Shown: positions 35,311 to 47,079, counted from the first letter of the stretch. The stretch: 64,000 bases of DNA from Ahaetulla prasina (GCF_028640845.1 NC_080542.1:135287580-135351579); one strand, 5' to 3'. Program-made: numbers and translations. Notes: a model not told the origin generated them from the sequence alone.

Positions 35311-36040
35311 CTACAATTCAAAGCGGGGCTATTACTGACTGTCATCTGCAACTAATTTGAGAACCAGTAAAGTGTGGCAACAGAATGTTGGGTTTAAACC
35401 GGAAACATCCAGGTACCACTTTTCATCTGGCCAAATTGGCTTGGAATTCTGGGGTGCATAATCCCAGGAGATTTGCGGAGCACCAGGCTGGGATAAATAT
35501 ATTTTGTTAAGGTCACGGGAACCCTCAGGTCTCAAAGGGTGCTATTTACTTTGTATTATCAGAATCAGTCTCTCAGTCTGTTCATGAAAGAATTTGGAGG
35601 CTTAAAGATGAATTTACTCTGTTCACAAACCATGCAGCCAGCGTTATGAAAGTAAGAGAGGGGAATAGCGATTGGGAAAGGCATTATGAAATATAAATAC
35701 AAATAACCCCTTGTGTTTTCCTATTCAGTGGTGCAGAATCAATACAAATTCTTTTTGAACCTGAATACAGTGTGAAACAAGGGTTACTTATCTCTTCATA
35801 CTTCCAGTATCATTGTCTACAGTGATTGGTTCAGTAAAAACTGTTTAAAACAGGAGGAGAGATGGGTAAATGTTCTACATTTCTACATTATTTTCTAGGA
35901 AAGATATGACTGGAAACAATAGGTTGTGTCTGCTTTGAGAGGGTGGGAAGGGGAGATCGGTTTTAAGTTAGTATAGAAAGTAATTGCCCTTCCCAGGGAC
36001 ACATTATGGCGGAGACCTTACTGTATTGTTTAAAATATAT
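35311..36040. other. Unique intronic sequence
   Basis: No recognised repeat or gene. Confidence 0.5.
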
Positions 36041-36110
36041 ATACTGTAAATATATATATATATATATATATACTGTGTGACAAAATAAATAAATAAAATA
36101 AAGAAATTTC
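36041..36110 (+). repeat. (TA)n followed by a GTGACAAAATAAATAAA LINE-like tail
   Basis: A short 3'-end-only trace of the same LINE as at 4790; the AT run is about 12 units. Confidence 0.5.
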
Positions 36111-36365
36111 AGCATGTTATATGCATCCTGCTATCATATTAAACCATAGTACTCTGGACAGAGCATAGGGTGTACACAGCAATTGTGTTTTGTTAGCCCA
36201 GATTTAGGGTTAAGCATGTTGTGCAATCCTAATTTACTCACTTATATGGAGATTGAAGAAATGGACATTTCTATATTTAAAAGCTTTGTATGAAAAGCAG
36301 AAAGATAAGGATTAAATTCTGAACCATGATAGACAGACACATTTTATCTGGACTTAAATTTCAGA

Positions 36366-37050
36366 TAAAGGTAATTCTTAACTTACAACCATTTGTTTAG
36401 CAACTCTTCCAAATTACAACAGCATTGGACAGAAGAGTCTTATGACTAATTGTTGCACTTACAAACATTGCAGAATCCCCATAGTCACACGATCACAATT
36501 CAGATGCTTGGCAACTGACATATATTTTTGGCAGTTGAGCATCCTGGGGCCACAAGATCACCCTTTGACCTCAGGAGGCTTCCCAAAAACAAATTTAATA
36601 GGGGAAACTGGTTCAACTGCAATGATTGTTCCGGAGATGGGTTTCAGCAGGTTCTGACCAGTTCTGGAGAACTGATAGCGGAAATTATGAGTAGTTCGCC
36701 AAACTGGTAGTAAAAATTCTGACTGGCCCCACCCCCATCTATTCTCTGCCTCCGAAGTCCCAGTTGATTGGGAGGAAATGGGGATTTTGCAGTATCCTTC
36801 CCCTGGAGTGAGGAGGGAATGGAGATTTTACAGCATCCTTCCCCTGCCATGCCCACCAAGCCATGCCCACGATGCCATGCCACATCCACAGAACTGGTAG
36901 CAAAAAAATTTGAAACCCACCACTGGATTGTTCCAAAGGTGGGACAATCAAGAGGCAACTGGACTTTCTGCAATGATTTGCTTTACAACTGTGGCAAAAA
37001 AGCAGTTCCTGTCCTAACTGTGGTTGTAAGTCAAGGACTATCTATACAAA
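36366..37050. mobile_element. TA-type DNA transposon split by a hAT
   Basis: GGTAATTCTTAACTTACAACC at the left and GTTGTAAGTCAAGGACTATC at the right are inverted ends of the family seen at 58507. The middle is interrupted at 36632-36925. Confidence 0.75.
36632..36925. mobile_element. hAT with perfect target duplication, inside a TA-type element
   Basis: Starts CGGAGATGGGTTTCAGC, ends GAAACCCACCACTG; GATTGTTC is exact on both sides (36624-36631, 36926-36933). Reverse orientation relative to 17499-17788. Confidence 0.92.
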
Positions 37051-37251
37051 TCATATTCTACCTCCATAGAGGGAAGCATTTGCTTTACAAATATTATGTA
37101 TTTGCTCACTTGCTTGCTTGAAGCTTTTCTAACTTACCCCAATCTTAGAAGACTTTAGACAGTGAAGAACAAATCAAAAATTCTTGTAAAGCAGCATAAA
37201 CTAAAACAAATTTATAAATGCCCAGCTATTGTGGTCTAAATCAGTCTTAAA

Positions 37252-37611
37252 CAGGGGTGGGAAAGGGCTGCATCAGGATTGTATTTGACCTCAGGGGGCT
37301 GGGGTGGATGTGGCCAGGATGGCCATGGCCATCTGGATATCACTCATGTCGAGGGCACCTGTGGTGGCCTGAGCACTCTGCCAGCGAACATAGACTCTCG
37401 AGCTGCGTTTTTGGCTCCGACGGCTTCCTGCAATCCTCTGCCAATGAAAATAGAGTTTGGGAGGGCTGCATGCAGCCCTCGTGAGCTCCATTTTCACTGG
37501 CAGAGGCACTGCAGGCCAATCCTTTGCTGTTTCCAGGTCGGCCCCATGGGTCAGAGCTAAGCACACCCATTGGCCGGATCCAGCCCCTGGGTCTTGAGTT
37601 TGACATCCCTG
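37252..37611. mobile_element. Non-autonomous hAT (CAGGGGTGTCAAAC family)
   Basis: Left end CAGGGGTGGGAAAGG is mutated; right end GAGTTTGACATCCCTG. Flanks GTCTTAAA and TTCTAAAA agree at 6 of 8. Interior matches 53880-54222. Confidence 0.75.
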
Positions 37612-37619
37612 TTCTAAAA

Positions 37620-38996
37620 CAAAGGTTGAATGGAATAGGCCTCTTTCGCTTGATTTAGATTGCAAAGAGAATTGGAACTGCATATATCTGTAGAAGGCAA
37701 TCATTTTATATTGTAGGCAATATTACAAAAGATCTACCAACTCTTACCTTGCCTGGAGAGGCCCTTTCCAGATTATAGGAAGATTCTTTTATGGCGAGGC
37801 AAGAGTTGATGTGACTTAATGGTGGAGTGTTAAAGTTAACAACTGAAACTTTGAATTGGTGCTAGAAGCCTACTGGTAACCAGTATAACAACTTTAAAAT
37901 GGATGTTATTTTGAACTGGTGGTATTGTCCCACCATTAATCATACTACCACATGTTGTGCCTGTCTGTCTGCAGTCTCTGGCATATCTGCAAAGACAATG
38001 GAGAATAAAAAGGGCTTGAATGCATCTACCACAGAATGGAACTGACCTCAAGGCCCTACCCCAACCATTGCTGATGGTCCAGAATAAGGCCATGGTAGAA
38101 TGTTTTTGAAAGGTTTTGTAGACAGAATGGCTTTGAAGGGCTTAGTAAGACCAAGAAAAGCACAGTCCCTCAGAACTTGGTCGTGGTGGTCATTCCCCCA
38201 AGCAACTAATGTCATTTTGGTCCCATGAAACAGGCCTGAATATTGATTGAAAAGAATCTAGATTATTTTGTTTCCTAGATAGTTTCCTAGTAGCTTCCCA
38301 CTACCTTCTCAACTACTTCCTTAAAGAAAGGGAAATTATAAGTTATAATTGCAAAAAGATGATCAAATTATCAGGGTGAGTTTCTTTAAGAGAGAGCCCA
38401 TCTGTATCAGAGCAGGCAGCATTATGCCCCCACTCAAGCATTAATTATCTCCTGGAATCATTCATTGACATTGACTATAAGAGCATTACTGGATTAAAGC
38501 AGATGACTGTATAGTCAATCCAACATCCTGTTTTATGTGATTGCTAAGCCAGATGTCTGTGGGAAGTACACCAGTAAGATATAGCTATTTTCCCAGGAGA
38601 TGGTATTCAAATACATGTTCATGGTGACCTTGATCCTGGTTGTAAGTATACAGCCATCTTGTCTTGTACTGATTAATAAGCTTACTTTCTATAAATTAGT
38701 TTAATCCCCTTTAAAACAATGTTTATTAGCAGTCAGTATTGCATCTTGTGGTAGGGTAATAATTTAGCTATGTGTGTAAAAGTTATTTAATGCTATTTAT
38801 TGTAAGCCTTACAGCATTCATTACAGCACTCAATAATCCACACATACTTACTTAAAGAAAGAAAGAAATTCTTCTTATCCATATACCTAGGTTTTGCCAA
38901 ACTGATTAAAAAAATAATATCTCAATCAAGATTTATACCAATACATTTGAACTTTTGTGTGTACATTTTGCATTAGCTCCAGTAATGTTAGTGGGC
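37620..38996. other. Intronic sequence next to the exon
   Basis: No recognised repeat or coding sequence. Confidence 0.5.
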
Positions 38997-39000
38997 TTTT

Positions 39001-39032
39001 TTTTTTTTTTTTTGCTTTTTTTCCCCAAACAG
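39001..39032 (+). promoter_or_regulatory. ADARB2: 3' splice site and polypyrimidine tract of the ADARB2 exon
   Basis: An almost pure T run beginning near 38997 and continuing with C-rich bases leads to AAACAG at 39027-39032. It is an unusually long polypyrimidine tract and fixes the exon start at 39033. Confidence 0.85.
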
Positions 39033-39940
39033 ATATAAGCAGTGCTGAAGTAAAGGAGAACCGTAACATTGGCAATTTAGAAGATCACTCAGTTACTTCT
39101 AATGAAAGATCAAGAGTAGCAGCTTCCAGGGTTAAGAGAAAAAGGCCTCTAGAAGAGGGCAACAGTGGACATTTCTGCAAATTTCAGCTCATCTGCAAGA
39201 AGATCTCATGGACTGTAACACCAAAGAATGCCCTGGTTCAGCTACATGAACTTAAACCTGGTTTACAATATAAAATGATTTCCCAAACAGGCCCTGTCCA
39301 TGCCCCAGTATTTGCAGTTGCTGTGGAGGTCAACGGACATACATTTGAAGGCACTGGTCCAACAAAAAAGAAAGCCAAAATGAGAGCTGCTGAACAAGCC
39401 CTCAAGTCATTTGTGCAGTTTCCCAATGCATCTCAAGCTCACTTTGCCATGGGGAATTGTTTCAACCCGTCTACGGACTTTACATCAGACTTAGAAGACT
39501 TCCCAGACACTCTGTTCAAGGAGTTCGAACCGTCTGCACACAATAAAGAATTCTCAGTCTGTACCCCGGTTAATAACGAATTGCTTTCTAAGGCCTGCCG
39601 TCAAGGGAAACTGCTCTATCACACGTTGGACTTCATGGGCCACCCTAAACAAAACAAGCACAAGATGGCGTCCACCGCCAAGAGTGAAAAGAACCCAGTG
39701 GTGTTGCTCAATGAGCTGCGGTCTGGACTGAGGTACGTCTGCCTTTCGGAGACTGTGGAGAAGCAGCATATCAAGAGTTTTGTGATGGCTGTGAGAGTGG
39801 ATGGGAGAACATTTGAAGGCTCGGGACATAGCAAGAAGCTGGCTAAAGGTCAAGCAGCACAGGCTGCGCTGCAGGCCCTCTTTAACATTCGTCTGCCCAG
39901 TCACATTCCCAGCAGGAGCAAATGTAATCATTTGCCACAG
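39033..39940 (+). CDS. ADARB2: ADARB2 (ADAR3) internal exon encoding both dsRBDs
   Basis: This is a single coding exon of 908 nt. The two first bases complete a split codon and it ends on a codon boundary, giving 302 full codons without a stop. It is preceded by a T-rich tract and CAG (39030-39032) and followed by GTGAG. Residues 1-12 ([12 protein letters not shown]) and the KRKRPLEEG stretch (34-42) match ADARB2 rather than ADARB1. dsRBD1 covers about residues 64-130 and dsRBD2 about 219-286; both have the GPxH/FEGxG and KKxAK-type RNA-contact motifs (KKKAK, KKLAK). The family is known as a brain-enriched, catalytically inactive adenosine deaminase paralogue that binds double-stranded RNA in the nucleus and antagonises editing by ADAR1 and ADAR2. 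The deaminase domain and N-terminal arginine-rich region are encoded outside the window. The linker between the dsRBDs is less recognisable than the domains. The open frame continues upstream to 38957 and downstream to 39958 only through intron sequence, so splice sites, not ATG or stop, set the ends. Confidence 0.95.
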
Positions 39941-39946
39941 GTGAGA
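39941..39946 (+). promoter_or_regulatory. ADARB2: 5' splice site of the ADARB2 exon
   Basis: CAG|GTGAGA follows codon 302 and matches the donor consensus. Reading on in frame meets a stop at 39956, so the donor must be used. Confidence 0.88.
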
Positions 39947-42360
39947 GCTCTGAGGTAGCCACCACCAAGCTGAAGGGATTCTGTAAAATTAATGTGATTT
40001 CTTGTGTTCTAGCCATAAATTGTGACTTTATCAGAACGCTCGCCCAGAGGGTGCTGTACTTCAGCAGTGTCTCGTTCCTTGCTGAAACTATGTACAAAGA
40101 CGTTGCCATTTTCTTCCCCTTATGCATAACTAAGAGCCACCAGATGAGTTAAATTTATTTAAAAAAGGAAGTTGAGCATAGAGACCTTTGAAGAACCATC
40201 AATATTTCAGCTGCAAATTAATAGTACTTCCATATGTAAAGAAAGTAGACCCCTATTTTTGTTTTTATTATCGAAGTATATTTGCTCTTAAGAAAGACAT
40301 CATAACTAAGATATGGCGGGGGTATCCTTTTTAATCTACCCACTATTGAATTACAATTAGACAAAGAGGACATCATTCTTTAAAATGTACAACATGTCTA
40401 TTTCCCAGGTTTCACCCCCCAGAATTCAGACAAATATTAAAGAAGTCTGGAGAACGGCTGTCAATCAATTGACTGCGATAAAGGCTGGTGGTGCTTTGCT
40501 GGTTATATGTTCATGCGGCATACTTGGGTGCTGAAGCAAGAAAACAATTCAATTTTTGTGTCCTCTAATTTGAAAGTGTTGCTAGTTTTTAGTTAGTAAC
40601 TAAAATAACTAAGTTGCGATGTGGCTATATATATGATTGATTTTGTTACCTGAATTTTCTTTCAGTGTTGTCCTTCTTGATAGTCATTTTGTCTTGGACT
40701 CTTCTTCTATTCAAGTGAAATTTCTCCTGTTTTTCCTAAGTTTTTGAAAAGGAAGTTGGAAAAAAATAGCAAACCCTGTTATAAGTTTTTCCTTGAGATC
40801 TTTATCTGCTTTCAGATTTTTCCTATTTATGTTAAAATTTACCAACTACATAAAGAGCAGGAAGGATGTATTCATGTGGTATTTCAGGATGGCAAAATAA
40901 TATCTGTGATCCATATCTGCATGGAAAATCCTCCAAGAGAAGTGTTTTGCTACGTATTTATTAGTTTATTCAATGTGTACCCTAGTTTTGGTGTTGGAAA
41001 GTATATTTCAATTTTAACTCTTCTGACAATTTTGATTATAGTTTTTGTAGAATTTTTAAAAATATATTTTACTTTGCATGCCAAACCAACTAACCTTAGC
41101 TTGCATTTTCTTTCATTTTTGCCTTGTACGGTACTCAGCTTGTTGAATTAGACGGGCTATTTTATAGTACAGTTAACTTTGAACATTATTCTGCATTACA
41201 CAAATTACAGTATTACATACTTGCGTGCTGTGAATGTACCTATTTTAAAAACCATGTTTGACATTTTCTAACCCATTTCTGGCCACAAAAGCAAGGCTCA
41301 TTGAACAAATGTGTGGAACCAAGTGGTCAAATTAAATAGTTTATGTGCATCAACAGAACCAGATGCACATAAAGGGAATAAAAACAGTGATAGGTCAAAA
41401 CTATAATAGATTTTATCTAAAGATAGTATGAGCAAATATCAACTATAAGTCTTCTCCACACACCATTTCAGAAATATATTAAAGGAATTCTCAAATGGCT
41501 ACATTTAAAGAATCAGATTATATGGTATTTTAACTAAAGAAAAATATTGGCTTGAGCTTGAGACAGGGGAGGAATTCAGCTGATTCACACTGCAGTGCAA
41601 ACAACTTCAAACCTACTTCTGTAAATTCCACCCTTTTGAACCAATCCTCAAGCCAAAATTCCATTGTCTTTCAGGATTCACCATTCTTCAAATTTTATAA
41701 AGCAATTCCCAAAATCAAACCTCCACTTATTAATGGAAATGTAAAAAATAGAATTCTTAAATGTAAATAACATATAGAACAGAAACTTGTGTATTAGAAA
41801 AAAATGAGCAGAACAAAAGTATTAATTTTCAAACAAATTATGTCTTAATGTTTCAAACTGGTGTAGAAATGGAAGAAACCAGTGAAGCCTGGAAAAATAA
41901 GAAGCTGTCAGAAACCAAAACAGAAAGATTAATCAATCTCTGGATGGATCCAACCTAGCTGGGAAATATGTTTCATGAAATTGTTCATTTCATGGGATTC
42001 AGAAAAAATTACCCTGTATATTGCTAGATAAACCAAGAATTTTAGGTGTCAAAGTGCACCCCAAAATTGGGTTAACTCTCTGTGAAAGCACTAATCTGCA
42101 AATATATATGGTAGTATTTTCTTCAGCTTTTAAAGTACTTGTATATCCCTTATATATTTGTGGATAAGCCCATATACAGATAAAGTGACTCTTGAATTTT
42201 TAATCCAAATACCATTAAAAAAATATACTACTCGCAGATAAGTCAATTGTGAAAATTGAAACATATGAAAATCTTGAGCATGGTTTATCTGTGGGTGAGG
42301 CCTTTTTAATGGTATTTGGGTTAAAAAATGAGGGTCAGCTTATCTGCAGATGGGTTTTGT
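39947..42360. other. Intronic sequence after the exon
   Basis: Includes a 135-codon open frame (40744-41151) with no motif. No repeat recognised. Confidence 0.5.
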
Positions 42361-42367
42361 CTGCAAG

Positions 42368-42370
<3 letters not shown>

Positions 42371-42422
<52 letters not shown>
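42371..42422. repeat. (CA)n-(TA)n microsatellite
   Basis: About 18 CA units then 8 TA units, directly abutting the first Penelope-like palindrome. Confidence 0.95.
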
Positions 42423-42552
42423 GTAGGTCTTTGGTTGTTCGGGTTTTCTCCTGTGTAAAATTGGAAATGTCTTGGCAACGTTTCGACGAAGTCTAACGTT
42501 GCCAAGACATTTCCAATTTTACACGGGAGAAACCCAACAACCAAAGACCTAC
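42423..42552. repeat. Palindromic Penelope-like terminal repeat, 130 bp
   Basis: Two arms of about 60 bases (GTAGGTCTTTGGTT inward; AACCAAAGACCTAC outward) with a loop of about 12 bases, TCGACGAAGTCT. The arms are the outer part of the terminal repeat at 18340-18405. The fold-back point is inside the hammerhead stem II region. The flank to 42588 (CAAACACCCGTGAAAACC) is also terminal-repeat sequence. Confidence 0.85.
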
Positions 42553-42584
42553 ATACAAACACCCGTGAAAACCTCAGAAAACAA

Positions 42585-42587
<3 letters not shown>

Positions 42588-42636
<49 letters not shown>
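42588..42636. repeat. (AT)n microsatellite between two palindromes
   Basis: About 24 AT units separate the two Penelope-like palindromes. Confidence 0.95.
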
Positions 42637-42639
<3 letters not shown>

Positions 42640-42690
42640 GGTCTTTGGTTATTCGGGTTTTCTCCCGCGTAAAATTGAAAGTGTCTTGGC

Positions 42691-42724
42691 AACGTTTCAA
42701 CGAAGTCTCATTCGTCATCTTCAG
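42691..42724 (-). ncRNA. Candidate hammerhead core, copy E (variant)
   Basis: CTGAAGA, stem II GACGAA/TTCGTT with one G-U pair, then GAAAC and GTT, so the cleavage triplet would be GUU rather than GUC. Confidence 0.45.
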
Positions 42725-42895
42725 GCTGGTGTTTACAGCTTCGTGCTTCTTGCTTCTTCACTTTGATCAGCATCGTGGCCGCGTCGTTCGCCCACCCTGG
42801 TGCCTCTCTCAGTACCTCTCTCAGCACCGGGGCGGGCAAATGACGCGGTCACGATGCTGATCAAAGGGAAGAAGCACGAAGCTGTAAACACCAGC

Positions 42896-42929
42896 CTGAA
42901 GATGACAAATGAGACTTCGTCAAAACGTC
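42896..42929 (+). ncRNA. Hammerhead-like core, copy F (probably dead)
   Basis: CTGAAGA present, stem II GACAAA/TTCGTC, but the GAAA core strand reads AAAA. The G is essential in known hammerheads. Confidence 0.4.
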
Positions 42930-43029
42930 GCCAAGACACTTCCAATTTTACACGGGAAAAAACCTGAATAACCAAAGACCTACATACAAACACCCGCGAA
43001 AACCTCAGAAAACAAATATATATATACGT

Positions 43030-45490
43030 GCCTTGCTCCACTTACTACAATAACATGTTTGGATAAAAAGTAATGTTGATAGGTGAAGAATGTCTTTTGG
43101 ACCCCTTCCTAAACATTAGTAAAGAAGTGATTTGCTTAACTCCAACAACTTTAACTTCCTTCACTAAAGAAAAACTAAAACTTCTGGAATTTCAGTATCT
43201 GTCAGTGAAACAGAAGCATCTAGTTGGCTTGCAAAACAGACAAAGTCATCCCAAGTTATGGAAGGTGACAATGAAAGTCTTGGGGAAACAAGACCTTTAT
43301 CTGTAGAGATTCAGGTTAGCTATGGGAAAGAAAGGAGGTTCCAGACAACCAATAGAAAAGCAGTGCTTTCTTAGAACACTTTGAAGAAACACCTTGAACA
43401 TCTATTAGTGTCCCAGCAAAGACGCTGAGACAAGAGGTACGTTAATGGAAATTTTGCATCAGTAGAACTTGTCACTGTCACGTATCACTACATTGGTGGG
43501 ACAGTGAAAGAAAAAGCGAAATTGAATTATGAAATATTAGAGGAGAAAAAAAATTAAACCTATTGTAGAGTTAGGGTTAATCAGTAATGAAGCTTATATG
43601 TTATATAGATAGAAAAATAGGCAGAAGTAAGAGTTTGGCATGAGTTAATGAAAAATCCTAAGTATAACCAAAACCTGAAAATAATCTTTCCCTTGCATTT
43701 TAGGATTCTTCCAATAATCCAGAAATTTATTTCTATATTGTTTTCAAGAAAACCCTATGAATGTATCCATTAAGTCACAGGAGTTGAATGTAACTCAAAG
43801 GACAATTGATTTTTTTTCCCAACTAAACAAACCACCAGGAGTATATAACTTCAAGCTATGAGAGAAGATCACACTTTGAAGAGGTTGAGTGTGGGCTATA
43901 TTACACTGTCCTACCAAGTGAGGACTTCATAATTATATGTTTGGTGATGAAACACTTAGAATATAGAACTTAGAATTAGAATAATAGAACTTAACATAAA
44001 GGGAATATGTTACAAAAATCAAGTGGCCATTATAAAATGTATATGCAGTAGATTGAAAAAGAGCAACATTTTTCCATAGACTTTAGAGAAATTTTGAGCT
44101 CACCCATAGCTCCATAAATCTTAACACTGTTGCTTAATTGATTCTGCAAACACAAAGACGTCTCACCCAGGTAAGCAAGGAAGAGATCTGTTTGAAAGAA
44201 AAGTGAGCATCCCTCAAAATATAAATTGAAATCACTTCCAAAAAGGTTTCCTGGCAAACACAGGGAGTAATGGAGTGTGCTCATAATCTAACACTTGCAG
44301 AACTTCCCTTCCTGGGAAATATAGGAAAATGTATGTTGATTTCACAGTCTCCCATTATTTAACAGATTGCAGAAGTATGCCCCAGACAAAGGACATTAAA
44401 ATAATTCTGTCCTATGCACGAAAGAACTTCCCTTGAGCACAAACTCCAAATAAAGGTAGGTCAAGTTTTGGTTTTTGGAACTTAAGAATATGCTTCACCT
44501 ATTAGTACCACAGGAAAATGCTCATGCCATACTTGTTCCTTGCAGGATCACAGAATGGCTGAAGAAGCACAATAAATATTAGGAGCCGTGTTCTCTACTG
44601 GATGGGTGAGTTTCACCAGAATATTCATATTCTTTTTTCCAACTATTAGAGGTTCAGGCAGAACATTATGAATGAAGTATCACCAAGGGGGTGAGGGCCT
44701 GGAGAATAGAAAATTATCATCTAACTGGAGAGAAGCCATTGTTTTTCATTTCCCAATCCCTATTAAGCATTTAGTCATAAGAGTTTTCCATTGCAGCTGC
44801 CATCAAATTTTCATCACTGTCTCCATGTCTGTCATCTCTCTGTAGGCAACCGGGCAGTCATTTAACACCCACAGAAGCAAAGCTGCTTCCCAGCATCAGT
44901 GTCATGTTCCCACAAGCAAAGCCTATATCATCAGCCGCAATGATTAGAAAGCCAGCTGTTCCTCTTTGAAGTCACTTTTGCCCTCGCTGGGTTGCTTGGC
45001 CATTCAGAAAAGGATAACAGACACTGTTGGTGACAAATGCACCATTACTGTGACTGCAACTACAGTCTGGAGAAACTTTTTCCTGTCCTACAGCATTTTT
45101 TGGAAACAAGAACTGTGCGAGGCAGGTACACAACAACCGCATACCTCTATGATGTTACTGAAGCCCACAATTGGTAAATATCAATAAAGGTGTAGCTACT
45201 TTATTCGTGTCTCCATTGTTGTGATGCTAAGCAGGCAAGGAAATCTCCCGTAGGAACGAAGGACAAATGTCTTCAATTTATTGCCCTACATTATTTCCCT
45301 ATTCTGAACCCTGCTCAGAATCTATTTATGGCTGCTTATAATATTCTCAATTTTTTTCCAAGTTATGTGACATAGTTCTCCTATCAAAAACAATATAGAA
45401 CTGCATACATGAGGAGGATTAACATACACACGATGCATACACTATGAAAACCACTTACAGAAATGAATTGAAAGAGGGAAAGTTACTTGG
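43030..45490. other. Unique intronic sequence
   Basis: No recognised repeat or gene; open frames 44030-44284 and 44966-45187 are without motifs. Confidence 0.5.
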
Positions 45491-45502
45491 AAAGGCATGT
45501 AT

Positions 45503-45868
45503 CAGTGGTGGGATTCAGTCAGTTCGCACCTATTCGGGAGAACCGGTTGTTAACTTTCTAAGCAGTTCGGAGAACCGGTTGTTGGAAGAAATCTCTTCCC
45601 CCCCCCCACTTTACAGGGCTAATCCTGTAAGGGAGGCAGGAAGGAAATATTCTGGTAGTGTTTCTAGCCTAATCTTTATTGCCCTGCTTACAGAAACTGC
45701 CTCTCTGGTTAACCCTTATTACATTGTAACAGTAAGTTGAAGCGCCCATCGATGTGACTGACATTGAGTTGGCCACACCCACACAGTCACATGACCACCA
45801 AGCTACACCTACCCAGCTGGTCATTAGGGCAGAGAAGCAGTTGTTAAATTATTTGAATCCCACCACTG
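45503..45868. mobile_element. Non-autonomous hAT (CAGTGGTGGGATTC family)
   Basis: Ends CAGTGGTGGGATTC and GAATCCCACCACTG are perfectly inverted. Flanks GCATGTAT and GTATGTAT (7 of 8). GAGAACCGGTTGTT occurs twice near the left end. Confidence 0.9.
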
Positions 45869-46054
45869 GTATGTATGTTAGGAAAACTGCGTACAAACCA
45901 TATGTATACAAATGCATACAAATTTTCCTTCATACTTTTTAAAGAAAATTCGCAAACAGTATAAAATGAAGATTGAAAAAAAAGAAGCTAAAATGGGCAA
46001 ATTCAACCAGATTTAATTTATTTTCCAAGGAAAAGGAAAGGAGTCCGTATGGAT

Positions 46055-46325
46055 TTTACTCCGTAGACATCGGTGGCTATAGGGGATGCCACTCATCTCC
46101 ATTTCAAGGTTGTTAAGCCAGCGCTGTTCCAAGATTTTTCTGTGGTCATAATGTTGCAGATCACCTATTTATCTACTTACATTCGCATGCCTTTGAACTG
46201 CTAGGTGGGCAGGAGTTAGGCGAAGACGGGCGTTAACCCCATTGTGTGAGGTCTCAAACCCGCCACTGTGGGCTTCGTAGCCAATGAGCCCAGTATCTTA
46301 ACCACTGAACCATCGTGCCTCCCGC
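46055..46325 (-). mobile_element. Diverged Sauria-type SINE
   Basis: GCCACTCATCTCCATTTCAA, CCAGCGCTGTTCCAAG, TTTGAACTGCTAGGTGGGC and a tRNA-like head ending AACCACTGAACCATCG, all in the order of 50675-51010. The BovB-type end is lost. Confidence 0.65.
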
Positions 46326-46799
46326 TTTCCAAGGCACTTAGTAAAATATTTTCATGTTGGAAGTCAAACAAGCAAGTATTACTGAATAGTTCAGTATAAC
46401 AACACATGATGGCAGATGATGCTATGAAAACATGAATAGAAGCATGCAACGGTAGAGGAAAAACCAAAAACAACAAAAATCCTTAATAGCAATACAAAAT
46501 CACATACATCCGTTTTAGTATTTGCTTCCATAGACTAATCCATTTTTTTGGAAACATAGAAAGATGTACCATCATAACTTGCTGGCTTCCTGGTAGAAAC
46601 AAGCAACTATAAACAATGAGATCCAAAGGAGATTAAAGAAAGAAATATATACCTCATTATATATTTTTAACTCGGAAACCTCTGATTAAAATTAGACTTC
46701 ATTAAATGAACCCTCTAGTTAAAAGAAGAAGAAAGCTAAACCTTTTATATAAACTTTTGCTTCTTTAATAAAATATTTGAAAATATGATGGGAGTACTT

Positions 46800-46950
46800 C
46801 TGATGTTTTTATTATTATTTGGATTTATATCCTGTCTTCCTGCCAAAAATGACATTTAAGACAACTAACAATGAGAATAAGGAAATGCAAAAAAATTAAT
46901 TTAAAAGCAATTAAAACAGCATCAGCAGGAACAACTTATTAAAACACTTT
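46800..46950 (-). mobile_element. Possible old LINE tail
   Basis: ATTATTATTATTTGGATTTATATCC and TTAAAAGCAATTAAAACAGC resemble the reversed 3' part of LINE copies in reptiles. Weak. Confidence 0.35.
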
Positions 46951-47079
46951 TCAAAAAAATTAAATTTCTCCAAACTTACAGTATATGCATACTTTGAAAG
47001 CATAACAAGGTATATTCTGCTAGCATGATAGTAACTTCCCTTTTACAACTCTCATCCCATTACTAATTCGGGGAAGAGT

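Larger units (their letters stand above)
1..39032 (+). other. ADARB2: Probable ADARB2 intron upstream of the dsRBD exon
   Basis: No other host exon was recognised here on either strand. The sequence is AT-rich and filled with transposon remnants listed separately. That it is all one intron is inferred from the known very large introns of ADARB2 and the lack of other coding sequence. Confidence 0.65.
42637..42983. repeat. 347-bp palindrome: Penelope-like repeats around a foreign core
   Basis: Arms run inward from GTAGGTCTTTGG and AACCAAAGACCTAC, including hammerhead-like cores on both arms. Between them, CTTTGATCAGCATCGTG near 42759 faces CACGATGCTGATCAAAG near 42851, continuing the palindrome through about 100 bases of GC-rich sequence that is absent from the 18311-21730 element. 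Centre near 42810. Confidence 0.88.

Noticed and set aside
39941..39958. Retention of the open frame beyond the exon as a real C-terminus (VRALR stop)
   Set aside because: A strong donor site is present and ADARB2 needs its deaminase exons; the read-through product would be a truncated dsRBD protein with no supporting evidence.
40744..41151. 135-codon open frame after the ADARB2 exon
   Set aside because: Low-complexity hydrophobic sequence, no motif, no splice signals fitting the ADARB2 frame.
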